From Planctomycetota bacterium (GTDB taxonomy: Bacteria > Planctomycetota > Planctomycetia > Pirellulales > Lacipirellulaceae), in NCBI GenBank assembly GCA_029781135.1, contig JAKOXH010000013.1, positions 1 through 38,154 of the forward strand: 38,154 bases of DNA. Direction: 5' to 3'. The notes under the pieces were generated by a model that was not told the origin of the DNA, made no database searches, and saw only the letters and a program-made list of their open reading frames with translations. Of this stretch, positions 17,320-24,861 are shown piece after piece. The translations under genes and the position numbers were made by a program. How positions within the stretch are numbered: position 1 is the stretch's first letter; every line of letters starts with the position of its first letter.

Positions 17320-18993
17320 GTGGGGGTTAAGTCTGCAAAAGCTCCGTCTGCTTTCGAGGTTCGCGTCTCGAACCTATTAAAGGCTCGTTTTCCTCTTCTA
17401 TACATCCCAACGTGGGAGGAAGAGCGGGTCATTTCGTCAATTAGCCGAATCGTCTCAAATGAATCGACGATAAAGACTACGCGGAAGCTGATGACGTGGA
17501 GCGTAACATCCGGATTGATTGGGGACGGGCAGGCAGGCAAGGAAGAGACGAAAGCACCTCTAAAGGCATTGGAGCTTATCGAGAAACACGCGGAGCCGGC
17601 CATTTTCGTTTTCAAAGACTTTCATAGCTACTTCGGTAGCAACAACAGGCCTGCGGATGCGCAGATAGTTCGTAGAATTCGCGACCTTGTACCTGTCCTT
17701 AAGCGAAGTCCGCGACCGAAAAACATTATTTTCATTGCGCCGTCGTTGGTCCTGCCGACCGAACTCCAAAAGGATGTAGCAGTTGTAGACTTCGATTTGC
17801 CTGGTTTTGAAGAAATACATGAAGTGTTGTCGCAAATGATTGCTGCCAATCGAGAGAGTGGGCGAATAACAATCGATCTTTCTGAAAACGATGGAGAAAA
17901 ACTTGTGAAGGCGGCGCTTGGATTAACTTTGCAGGAAGCAGAAAACGCATTTGCCCGCGCGATGGTTGAAGATGGTCGGCTCGACGTTCACGACGTTGAT
18001 GTGATTCTCGAAGAAAAACAACAGATCGTCCGCAAGACACAAATTCTTGAATTCATTAAATCTCAACTAAGCATGGACGATGTCGGCGGGCTCGAAAATC
18101 TAAAGCGTTGGCTGCAGAAACGCAACAAGTCATGGTTAGAAGAAGCGAAGAGATATAGCTTGCCTGCGCCGAAAGGCATTCTTATCACGGGGGTCCCAGG
18201 TTGCGGAAAAAGCCTCGTGGCAAAAGCTATTAGCGCGATGTGGCAATTACCGCTTTTGCGGTTAGATGTTGGCCGGATTTTTAGCGGGGTGGTTGGAAGC
18301 AGCGAAGAAAATGTCCGAATGGCAATTCGTACGGCGGAGGCCATAGCACCATCCATTTTATGGATCGATGAGATCGAAAAGGGATTCAGCAATTCTGGCT
18401 CATCTGGCGACAGCGGAACGTCAACTCGGGTTTTCGCTACTTTCCTGACGTGGATGCAAGAGAAAACGAACCCGGTGTTCGTAATTGCGACTGCGAATAA
18501 TATTCATGCGCTACCACCAGAAATGTTGCGCAAAGGTCGTTTCGATGAGATATTCTTTGTCGACCTTCCGACGCGGAAGGAACGAGTAGATATATTTTTG
18601 CTGCATATTAAAAAGCGATTGCGGCACAAGGTGGCGGTCGGCGATTTCAAGCTTGACACTTCAGTTTTAAACAAGTTAGCCGACATCACAGAGGGTTTTG
18701 TCGGAGCAGAAATTGAGCACGCCGTAATCGGTGCGCTTTTTGAGGCCTTTTCGGAAAATCGTGCCATCACATTTGAGGATTTTGAGAAAGCTGTCCGCAA
18801 TACAGTTCCGTTGTCCGTGACGCAAGCCGAGCAAATTCGAAGCATTCGAGAATGGGCAAATGTACGCGCCGTTGCAGCTACGGCCAAAGAACAACGGGCC
18901 GAATATTCTCAGCCGAGTGGCACCACGCCAGAAGAAGAGCAGCGCAGCAATGATATTATGACTTCGAGAGGTGGGCGAACCGTTGATTTTTAG
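17320..18993 (+). CDS. Ycf46-type AAA+ ATPase
   Basis: A 557-residue AAA+ ATPase, first gene of the operon. The GTG at 17320 has GGAG 7 nt upstream and places the family-typical N-terminus (FEVRVSNLLKARFPLLYIPT, then WEEERVI) near the start. Residues ~1-235 form the Ycf46 N-terminal domain, which has a degenerate first ATPase-like half (NIIFIAPSLVLPTELQKDV). The AAA domain spans ~245-510: Walker A GVPGCGKS at 291-298, Walker B ILWIDEIEKG with D350 E351, sensor ATANNI, and an arginine-finger region RKGRFDEIFF. The tail is a disordered Pro/Glu-rich stretch ending RGGRTVDF. Such ATPases remodel protein partners using ATP. The tail resembles the end of the GYF_2-HhH protein in the same operon. 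The stop TAG overlaps the ribosome-binding site of the next gene. Confidence 0.85.
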   Translation: MGVKSAKAPSAFEVRVSNLLKARFPLLYIPTWEEERVISSISRIVSNESTIKTTRKLMTWSVTSGLIGDGQAGKEETKAPLKALELIEKHAEPAIFVFKDFHSYFGSNNRPADAQIVRRIRDLVPVLKRSPRPKNIIFIAPSLVLPTELQKDVAVVDFDLPGFEEIHEVLSQMIAANRESGRITIDLSENDGEKLVKAALGLTLQEAENAFARAMVEDGRLDVHDVDVILEEKQQIVRKTQILEFIKSQLSMDDVGGLENLKRWLQKRNKSWLEEAKRYSLPAPKGILITGVPGCGKSLVAKAISAMWQLPLLRLDVGRIFSGVVGSSEENVRMAIRTAEAIAPSILWIDEIEKGFSNSGSSGDSGTSTRVFATFLTWMQEKTNPVFVIATANNIHALPPEMLRKGRFDEIFFVDLPTRKERVDIFLLHIKKRLRHKVAVGDFKLDTSVLNKLADITEGFVGAEIEHAVIGALFEAFSENRAITFEDFEKAVRNTVPLSVTQAEQIRSIREWANVRAVAATAKEQRAEYSQPSGTTPEEEQRSNDIMTSRGGRTVDF

Positions 18994-19005
18994 GAGTTGC
19001 ATCCG

Positions 19006-19752
19006 ATGTCGATTGCATTAGCGCTTATACCGCTTGCTCTTCCAGCAATTCCGGTGCTTGTAGGGCTTCGGTTAGTACTTGGCAAGGAAGGTTTCGATCG
19101 GTTGATTAGTTCGATGCAGGTGAAAATACCAACAGTACTGAAAGGCAAAGAGGAATTGGCAAGCGCGGTCATCGCTGCCGGTTATGATTTTAAACATTGG
19201 GCAGGAGGCTTTAAGACGCATCTGCGTGGAAGTTCTTTTTTTACATGGGAGTTCGACGGGAAACGATGGATTGCAGTCTTGCCAAAAGGGATTGCGCAAG
19301 GCGTGATCGCTGAATTCGTCCGTAGCGTGGAGACGAAAGCAGGTCGACCGATTTTTGATAGTTCAGCAGATATCCCAGAAGACAGTATTGTGGCGCGCAG
19401 CGAACCGATCCCGACAAACTTTCGGGACAAGACATTATTGGTCAAAACTCTAAATGATGCGGGGGCAAATCTGCGGACTGTGAATGGAGAAATAATTTGC
19501 GAAGTAGGGAACTCAAAACTTAAATTTGTCCAGATTGGGGATGGACCATATCAAGTTGAAATTGATAGTGCTGCTAACCGTCAGCAATTATTGCAGTTGC
19601 TGATGATGCTAGACGAAGACTATCGACGATGCGTGCAGGCAGAGACATATCAACGCGTGATAGACACGGTCGCGGATAGGAATTTGGCGATTGAGAGTGA
19701 GGAAGTGTTGGAGGACAACTCAATACTTCTGACGCTGACGATTCAAGAGTGA
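19006..19752 (+). CDS. Membrane-anchored Ycf35/DUF1257-like protein
   Basis: A 248-residue protein whose AGGAG (18992-18996) overlaps the stop of the AAA+ gene, so the two are coupled. Residues 1-24 are hydrophobic (LALIPLALPAIPVLVGLRLV) and look like a membrane anchor. Residues ~45-110 form a domain I do not recognise (GYDFKHWAGGFKTHLRG, FFTWEFDGKRWIAVLPKGIA). The C-terminal ~115 residues resemble DUF1257/Ycf35: TNFRDKTLLVKTLNDAGANL, the GDGPYQVEID core, LLMMLDEDYRRCVQAETYQR, and the ending ESEEVLEDNSILLTLTI. Standalone Ycf35 is typically a short soluble protein of about 110-130 residues, so this version has gained an N-terminal membrane-linked half. Ycf35 and Ycf46 are neighbours in many bacteria. 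Their function is not established. Assignment rests on remembered family patterns. Confidence 0.65.
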   Translation: MSIALALIPLALPAIPVLVGLRLVLGKEGFDRLISSMQVKIPTVLKGKEELASAVIAAGYDFKHWAGGFKTHLRGSSFFTWEFDGKRWIAVLPKGIAQGVIAEFVRSVETKAGRPIFDSSADIPEDSIVARSEPIPTNFRDKTLLVKTLNDAGANLRTVNGEIICEVGNSKLKFVQIGDGPYQVEIDSAANRQQLLQLLMMLDEDYRRCVQAETYQRVIDTVADRNLAIESEEVLEDNSILLTLTIQE

Positions 19753-19756
19753 TGTA

Positions 19757-19993
19757 ATGGCAAAACGCATCAAGATACGGATTTTCCCTGATGGTCTTGT
19801 TCAGGCTGAAACTCAGGGAATCAAAGGCAAAGCATGCACCGATTACATCGCTATTCTTCAGGGAATCTTGAAAGCTGAAGCGGTGGATTCGTCGTACACG
19901 CCCGAGTATTACGAACGCGAATCCATCGAGTCGGAATCAATCAATGAGCGGGTCATAACAAGCCAGGGCGATATCGATAGCAAGTTGAATTGA
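19757..19993 (+). CDS. DUF2997 family small protein
   Basis: A 78-residue protein starting 4 nt after the preceding stop. Residues 1-55 match the DUF2997 pattern: a beta strand (RIKIRIFPDGLVQAETQ), then GIKGKACTDYIAILQGIL and a TPEYYE end. The last ~20 residues are Glu/Ser-rich (ERESIESESINER) and look like a flexible tail. DUF2997 genes commonly sit beside Ycf35/DUF1257 and Ycf46-type ATPases. Its small size, a single Cys in the conserved GKACTDY segment and the nearby radical SAM gene make it a plausible protein substrate or carrier, but this is only inference. The stop TGA overlaps an ATG of the next frame. Confidence 0.75.
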   Translation: MAKRIKIRIFPDGLVQAETQGIKGKACTDYIAILQGILKAEAVDSSYTPEYYERESIESESINERVITSQGDIDSKLN

Positions 19994-20013
19994 TGCAAGC
20001 TGAGGGGAAACAG

Positions 20014-20949
20014 ATGCCAAGTGTTTGGCACGCACTGATTGGCGACGCGCAATATGGGCCGTTCAGCTCTGCGGAAATGAAGCAGATGGTGCGGCGCGGC
20101 ACACTGCAACCGACAAACTTCGTTTGGCGGGAGGGTCTGAATGATTGGATTCCTGGAATAAAGGTCCAGGGACTTTTTCCTGATGGCGTCGACCCAGTAC
20201 CAGCACGACCCGTTGGGATTGCTGACGTACTTCAGGCGAAAATTGAAGTTGCTGGTGGAGTGCCAGGAAAACTGTCAAAGCAGGTGTTTGTAGGAGCTGC
20301 GCCTTCGACAAAGCTGCTCACTAAACTATGCCGAGCGATCGGTGTTCCAGTGGACACACCAATAAGAATTGGGTTCGTATCCTATCTGGCGCTTACCTCA
20401 TCGCTATATGAGTGTGCCGGCGTTTTCCTCAACAAATTGGCAGTATGTCACGACAAGAACTTCGGTCAATATGATATTCGACGCGTGCGATGTAGCATGA
20501 CACGAAGTTTGTGGCCGGTGCATTTGGAGGCAAGCGGATATGAATCATTTAAACTTACTACTGCATGTCGCCCTTTTTTCGAGTGGCTCATGCCTTTGGT
20601 CCCCGCGTGCCTTCCACCGATTCCCGAAGACGGTGAATTAACAATCGCTGAAGATTCGGCGGTGCCGGTTCAACTGAAGAAAGCCGCAACACAGAAGCCA
20701 ATGCAAAAAGCAGACATTAACAACGATGGCGAAGGTGTATTGGCAGAACTGCCGGGAGTGGGAGTGGTCTTAGCTAAAAAGGCTATTGCAGTCCGAACGG
20801 AGAATGGTGGATTCAATTCGTTAGAAGATTTTGCGGCGGCAATAGGACTAAAGCCACACATAGTCGAGCGGCTCCGGCCGCTCGTCGTACTGGGTGCATG
20901 TGAGCGGACGCAACCGTCAATGCTGAAGGGTCGTGTTATCGACTACTAA
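20014..20949 (+). CDS. GYF_2 - unknown middle domain - helix-hairpin-helix protein
   Basis: A 311-residue protein. The ATG at 20014 has GAGGGG 6 nt upstream and starts directly at the domain; an ATG at 19993 overlapping the previous stop is the alternative. Residues ~3-50 form a GYF_2 domain (VWHALIGDAQYGPFSSAEMK, TLQPTNFVWREGLNDWIPG), a bacterial peptide-binding fold. Residues ~75-205 are an unrecognised Cys-containing domain (LTKLCRAIGVPVDTPIRIGF, KFNFGQ-like and SGYESFKLTTACRPFFEWLM regions). Residues ~235-295 are a ComEA-like helix-hairpin-helix (ELPGVGVVLAKKAIAVRTEN, GFNSLEDFAAAIGLKPHIVE). HhH pairs often bind DNA, but in this setting may mediate protein contacts. The extreme C-terminus is LKGRVIDY, echoing the RGGRTVDF end of the AAA+ ATPase. 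Confidence 0.75.
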   Translation: MPSVWHALIGDAQYGPFSSAEMKQMVRRGTLQPTNFVWREGLNDWIPGIKVQGLFPDGVDPVPARPVGIADVLQAKIEVAGGVPGKLSKQVFVGAAPSTKLLTKLCRAIGVPVDTPIRIGFVSYLALTSSLYECAGVFLNKLAVCHDKNFGQYDIRRVRCSMTRSLWPVHLEASGYESFKLTTACRPFFEWLMPLVPACLPPIPEDGELTIAEDSAVPVQLKKAATQKPMQKADINNDGEGVLAELPGVGVVLAKKAIAVRTENGGFNSLEDFAAAIGLKPHIVERLRPLVVLGACERTQPSMLKGRVIDY

Positions 20950-21585
20950 ATGAAGCTTCGCGTTTATAAGTTTCTCGAATTTACGAGGGCTGAGGGGCCG
21001 GGCGATAGAGCTTGCCTCTGGGTGCAAGGTTGCCCAATTGGCTGTAAGGGCTGCGCGGTTCCGTGGATGTGGCCCGAAGACGCCGGTCAGGAGGTTGACG
21101 TTAATGATCTGAGTCAGCGCGTACTTTGTGGGCCAAAGGTTGAGGGCATTACATTCCTAGGTGGCGAACCGTTTGCGCAAGCTGAAGCGCTTGCGGACCT
21201 TGGCGCGAGGTTGAGGTGTGCAGGCTTATCCGTGATGACGTTTACTGGTTACACATTGGAATCGATCACAAATTGTGGAAATTCGGACTGGATGAAACTA
21301 CTTAGCGTCACTGATTTGCTCGTGGATGGTCCATATATCCACGAGAAACATGATCTAAGTCGACCATGGGTCGGGTCGACGAACCAGCGATTTCATTTCC
21401 TGACGAATCGCTATTTGCATCTTAAGGATTCGATGGGAGCACTTAGGAATCGCGTTGAAATTCGGATCGGTTCCAACGGGGAGCTAACGCTGAACGGAAT
21501 GTTTGACACTCGCAACATGCATTCATTTATCAACGCCTTCGGTCTTGCCCAAATTGAAAGTGCAGTTGTTGGCGATTTGCGATGA
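20950..21585 (+). CDS. NrdG-like radical SAM / 4Fe-4S activating enzyme
   Basis: A 211-residue radical S-adenosylmethionine protein whose ATG directly follows the previous stop (TAA then ATG). The cluster motif is C28-x3-C32-x2-C35 in VQGCPIGCKGCAVPWMW, preceded by EGPGDRACLW, as in NrdG and pyruvate formate-lyase activases. A SAM-binding GGEP is seen in ITFLGGEPFAQAEALADLGA, and a DLLVDGPY strand follows. By family knowledge such small enzymes make a 5'-deoxyadenosyl radical to activate or modify a protein, often creating a glycyl radical. No glycyl-radical enzyme (for example NrdD) is present in the window, so the target is probably a protein of this operon or one encoded elsewhere. Its tight packing with the GYF-HhH gene implies cotranslation. 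Confidence 0.85.
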   Translation: MKLRVYKFLEFTRAEGPGDRACLWVQGCPIGCKGCAVPWMWPEDAGQEVDVNDLSQRVLCGPKVEGITFLGGEPFAQAEALADLGARLRCAGLSVMTFTGYTLESITNCGNSDWMKLLSVTDLLVDGPYIHEKHDLSRPWVGSTNQRFHFLTNRYLHLKDSMGALRNRVEIRIGSNGELTLNGMFDTRNMHSFINAFGLAQIESAVVGDLR

Positions 21586-21653
21586 GGCGCGAAAATACGC
21601 GTTTTTCGCATTAACAGTGGTCCAATTCAATTGTCGTGGAAGTGGAGTGGGTC

Positions 21654-22358
21654 ATGAGCGAGCAATGGTACTACGCGAGGAATGGAAATCAAACCGGTCC
21701 AATCGCTGCTGGGGATCTGAAACAGCTTGCCGATAGCGGGCGACTGCTACCGACCGACCTTGTGCGCAAAGATGGCATGAAGGCTTGGGCTCCGGCATCG
21801 AGAGTTAAAGGGCTATTTCCAGCACCCGTAGTAAGTCCTTCGACGACAACAGTGGTTTCTCCGCCGCCAACAAGCGCGGCCTCAGACGGCGAACATGGGG
21901 CTGTCTTAAGAATGAAGGGTGTCAGTGAGGAGATCGTTGTTTTCAAGGATAAGGTGACAATCACACCAAAGGGTGCCTGGGGATTTCTCGCTAAAGGGTT
22001 AAAAGGGACGAAAACAATTCCGTTTTATTCCGTTAGCGCAATTCAATTCAAAGAGGCGGGAGCAGTGTTTAGCGGTTATATCCAATTCACGATCCCGGGT
22101 GGAAATGAGAGTAAGGGTGGTGTTTTTGCTGCGGCAAATGATGAAAACACGTTTATGTTTGCCGGACGTGAAAACAATGCTCAAGCGCAAGAGATTAAAG
22201 AGTATATTGAATCAGCGATTCGCAAATTGCGCGCGCCGCAGTTAAATGTTGGTGCAGCGAGCTTAACCGAAGAGCTTCAGAAGCTGGGGCAGCTGAAACA
22301 GCAAGGCGTTTTGACCGAGGAAGAATTTCAGTCAGCGAAGCGCAAATTGATCGGTTGA
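21654..22358 (+). CDS. GYF_2 - PH-like - SHOCT protein
   Basis: A 234-residue protein. The ATG at 21654 has GGAG 6 nt upstream; an in-frame GTG at 21636 is less likely. Residues ~2-50 are a second GYF_2 domain (EQWYYARNGNQTGPIAAGDL, PTDLVRKDGMKAWAPASRVK). A Pro/Thr/Ser linker follows (PAPVVSPSTTTVVSPPPTS). Residues ~80-190 are a bacterial PH-like or DUF4429-type beta domain (EEIVVFKDKVTITPKG, TKTIPFYSVSAIQFKEAG, FSGYIQFTIPGG). The last ~32 residues form a SHOCT motif (LTEELQKLGQLKQQGVLTEE, FQSAKRKLIG), a short helix found at the ends of oligomerising or membrane-linked proteins. No membrane segment is visible. It likely serves as a scaffold within the Ycf46 operon, sharing a GYF partner type with the protein at 20014. 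Confidence 0.8.
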   Translation: MSEQWYYARNGNQTGPIAAGDLKQLADSGRLLPTDLVRKDGMKAWAPASRVKGLFPAPVVSPSTTTVVSPPPTSAASDGEHGAVLRMKGVSEEIVVFKDKVTITPKGAWGFLAKGLKGTKTIPFYSVSAIQFKEAGAVFSGYIQFTIPGGNESKGGVFAAANDENTFMFAGRENNAQAQEIKEYIESAIRKLRAPQLNVGAASLTEELQKLGQLKQQGVLTEEEFQSAKRKLIG

Positions 22359-22388
22359 TGCCTGGTTTAGGCGATAAGGATATAGCCG

Positions 22389-22979
22389 ATGCGCGACGTG
22401 TGGTTCTCTGACAATCGTGACCTCGTTAAGTGGGGCGTGTTGATACGACTGGCCGACATGTATGAGGCTCGGCGCATACTGCAGGTGGCTTACTACCGGC
22501 CTAGTGATTTCCCGCAAATCGAAATTGATGGCAATGACTTTGAAATTCCGAAAGAAGTGCTCGCACATTTTCGCAACCTACGCACGGTCGGCGGTATTGG
22601 GTCGAACGTGAGAATTACCGTATTTGATCCGGTGTTCGAGGACCGGGCCATCCACGACCAAGCAGTACTGGCATTGCTTCCCGCATTTGCACAAGAACGC
22701 TGCATCGTTTTTCTAGATCCGGATACTGGGTTAGAACCGCAGAATCCGAGCCTCGATCACGTCTTAAATGGAGAAGCGTCGGCGATTTACACGAATATGA
22801 AAGTGGGGGATGTTTTTGCCTTCTATCAACATCAGACAAACAGAGGGGGGCACCCATGGATCGAGCCTAAGCGGCTGCAGTTGACCGCAGCCCTTCAATT
22901 GCCTCAAAACGCCATTAAAGTTGCTCGTGGTCACGGTATTGCGTCGGATGTGGTGTTCTTTTTCGTGCAAAAGGAATAG
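22389..22979 (+). CDS. Uncharacterised 196-residue protein with FLDPDTGLEP motif
   Basis: AAGGA lies 8 nt before the ATG. The protein opens MRDVWFSDNRDLVKWGVLIR and contains ILQVAYYRPSDFP, IVFLDPDTGLEP, GDVFAFYQHQTNRGGHPWIE and a C-terminal ASDVVFFFVQKE. I recall a widespread uncharacterised family with these phrases but no assigned function. The FLDPDTGL segment is placed like the [ND]-P-x motif of Rossmann-type methyltransferases and of three-Cys-motif partner proteins (TcmP), but no S-adenosylmethionine-binding GxGxG is visible. The gap to the GYF_2-SHOCT gene is 30 bp on the same strand, and a terminator follows at 23168, so it is the last operon gene. It could also be a passenger gene. 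Confidence 0.6.
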   Translation: MRDVWFSDNRDLVKWGVLIRLADMYEARRILQVAYYRPSDFPQIEIDGNDFEIPKEVLAHFRNLRTVGGIGSNVRITVFDPVFEDRAIHDQAVLALLPAFAQERCIVFLDPDTGLEPQNPSLDHVLNGEASAIYTNMKVGDVFAFYQHQTNRGGHPWIEPKRLQLTAALQLPQNAIKVARGHGIASDVVFFFVQKE

Positions 22980-23034
22980 TGAATTGACGGCAGCGATGTA
23001 GTCGTAATGGCAGTATTCGTTATCCGTAAAGAAA

Positions 23035-23125
23035 CGACCAGCCTCGGAGTGAGACTGGTCGCTTGGAGTAAATCAAAGGGGTCAGGACGGCTCGGTAGAA
23101 AACATAGCCCGGCCTTCTGGGCCGG
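23035..23125. repeat. Two hairpins downstream of the Ycf46 operon
   Basis: The first pairs CGACCAG (23035-23041) with CTGGTCG (23055-23061) across 13 nt. The second pairs CCGGCC (23109-23114) with GGCCGG (23120-23125) across a 5-nt TTCTG loop. Neither has a following T-run. They lie between the last operon gene and a proper terminator, and the second sits just inside a long inverted repeat. Confidence 0.5.
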
Positions 23126-23225
23126 AAGTGCAAGCCGTTTCCATCATCGAGTTTTCCGCATCGTTTCGCCGACCCGAAACGGGTCGGCTATATGTTTTCT
23201 ACACAGCCGTCCTGAACCCTTTGAT
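23072..23225. repeat. 35-bp inverted repeat copying the 3' end of the UbiB-like gene
   Basis: The left arm (23072-23106) and the reverse complement of the right arm (23191-23225) agree at 32 of 35 positions. The right arm is the coding end and stop of the leftward UbiB-like gene (GIKGFRTAV then stop). The left arm is therefore an inverted, slightly diverged copy of that gene end. Each arm is followed on its inner side by a GC-rich hairpin (23109-23125 and 23168-23188). The whole could form a cruciform of about 150 bp. Confidence 0.7.
23168..23200 (+). terminator. Intrinsic terminator of the Ycf46 operon
   Basis: A perfect 9-bp stem GCCGACCCG (23168-23176) / CGGGTCGGC (23180-23188) with an AAA loop is followed by TATATGTTTTCT on the plus strand. 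The T-rich side faces rightward, so it ends transcription from the operon at 17320-22979 before it enters the converging UbiB-like gene. Confidence 0.7.
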
Positions 23226-24764
23226 CCCCTCCCGCCAGACATCGAGCCACTGGGCTTGCCAGAACCGCGCCACCGCCAGCGGTAAGCTGAGGATCGTCGC
23301 GGTTATATCCATGGTGGACAATCGCGTGGCGAACGCGCGAGAGGTGGGCCAGGAGAACCAACGCTCGGGCCACTCATTACCAAACTGGAGAAGGAACTCG
23401 CCCAGCAGCGTGTTCTCAATTTCAGCGCCTTCCGCTCCCAGGTCTCCGACTACGCCCTCGAGCGTATGCAGCGACTTGCGAAACATCATCATGTCTGTCC
23501 CCACTCGCAACCGCGACGACTGGGTCGCCTCGTCGAGCAGGCCGATAAGCCACGTCAGCCCAGGCAACTGACCGCACCGCAGCCGGCGCAGCCATTGATC
23601 AACGACGGCACGCAAGTCCGACTGGTTGACCTGCCGCTGCGTGTCGAGTTCCGCTAACAGGACCACGATTCGCGAAGCATCGAGCGTGATGGCGCTGAGA
23701 ATGATCTGTCCCATCGCGATCCGCTCCGATTCGCTAAGATGGCCGATCAAGCTCCAATCCAGAATTGCCAGCCGTCCGTCCCGCGTGTAGAGCAGATTTC
23801 CCGCGTGGGGATCGCTGTGGAACATCGCACGATGGCGTGGCGAAAACACCGGTCGCGCCACGAGGACGCGGCTCACAACGTCCGCCAATCGGCGCTTGTC
23901 CACCACACAGTCGAGCCCATGATCGGTAACCTTGACACCGAACACACGCTCCATCGCCGTCACACGCGAAGTGCATTGGTCGAGCAGGGTGGGGATCTGC
24001 ACGTCGGCGTCCTCGTGATAGAACGCGGCCGCTTCGACTAAGTGGCGCTGTTCCTGATCCAGCCGCGTCTCCCAGCGGAGCTTGTCGCGTACCTGCTCGA
24101 ACGTGTCTCGGTAATCAAGTTGCGGGATGGACAGCTTTGCGCATCGTTCATCCAGGTGCGAGCCCACGTGGCCCAACAGCTCCAGCTCCAATTCCAGCCG
24201 CTCTTCGATTCCCGGTTTGAGCACCTTGAACACGCCGTCGTGCGGCGAGCCGCTACGGGTATCGCGAAATGGAATGACCACGGCGACGCTCGCTTCGGCA
24301 AGTGCCGGCCAAAGCAGGGTAATCCCGCGGCTTTCCAATGGCCCAAGCTCCTCAGCCAAAATGGCGCACATTGTCTCGAAATTTGTGGAGGGCGGCAGCG
24401 ACTCCAAGGGACGTAACTCACGCCGCAATTCTTCCGCTAGTCGCTGGTCGCGCGCGAGCACTTGACCGAGTTTGTGGAGCACCGGGCAACCACGCGCTAA
24501 CAATCCCAGACGCTCGGACAACGTCGCCGTGGCTGGCAACGTCGCCTGCTCGGCCAGGATTGATTTCTGAATCGCCGCGGGCAACCCCTTCAAGAAGACA
24601 ACCAGACCCTCTTTGAGCGGACGAGCAAAATTTGCGTAGCCGGCGGGCAGCAGCGCGGCGAAGGCCACTTCATCGATGAGAATATTCCAGTCCACAAATG
24701 GAGTCCCAACTTGCGTTCTGTCACTCCGCAGCCACGCGAACCACCAAGCTCGCGGTTGATACAC
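23199..24764 (-). CDS. UbiB/AarF/ABC1-family atypical protein kinase-like protein
   Basis: A 521-residue protein of the ABC1/UbiB atypical kinase family, members of which support ubiquinone biosynthesis and lipid-soluble metabolite handling by ATP hydrolysis. Visible signatures are the KLGQ motif (residues ~95-98, HKLGQVLARD), an Ala-rich loop replaced here by AEASVAVVIPF, the lysine of GVFKVLKPGIEER, the catalytic MFHSDPHAGNLLYTRDG, and a metal-binding LAILDWSLIGHL in place of the usual DFG. The start is a GTG at 24764 with no good ribosome-binding site; a GTG at 24695 is an alternative. No transmembrane pair is clear at the C-terminus, where many UbiB proteins have one. It converges on the Ycf46 operon, and a copy of its 3' end lies inverted just beyond its stop. 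Confidence 0.85.
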   Translation of the reverse strand: MYQPRAWWFAWLRSDRTQVGTPFVDWNILIDEVAFAALLPAGYANFARPLKEGLVVFLKGLPAAIQKSILAEQATLPATATLSERLGLLARGCPVLHKLGQVLARDQRLAEELRRELRPLESLPPSTNFETMCAILAEELGPLESRGITLLWPALAEASVAVVIPFRDTRSGSPHDGVFKVLKPGIEERLELELELLGHVGSHLDERCAKLSIPQLDYRDTFEQVRDKLRWETRLDQEQRHLVEAAAFYHEDADVQIPTLLDQCTSRVTAMERVFGVKVTDHGLDCVVDKRRLADVVSRVLVARPVFSPRHRAMFHSDPHAGNLLYTRDGRLAILDWSLIGHLSESERIAMGQIILSAITLDASRIVVLLAELDTQRQVNQSDLRAVVDQWLRRLRCGQLPGLTWLIGLLDEATQSSRLRVGTDMMMFRKSLHTLEGVVGDLGAEGAEIENTLLGEFLLQFGNEWPERWFSWPTSRAFATRLSTMDITATILSLPLAVARFWQAQWLDVWREGIKGFRTAV

Positions 24765-24861
24765 TACGATCGTTTGCGCCGAGCACGGCGGGTAGCATAC
24801 TCCTCACCTTCGTTATTCGAGTTTATTCGACGGCTGCCGCGGGCGGACCGCATCCACGTTT

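Noticed and set aside
20950..21585. Radical SAM gene as an ordinary anaerobic ribonucleotide reductase activase (nrdG)
   Set aside because: No nrdD is nearby and the gene is tightly packed in the Ycf46 operon, so the gene symbol is not assigned.
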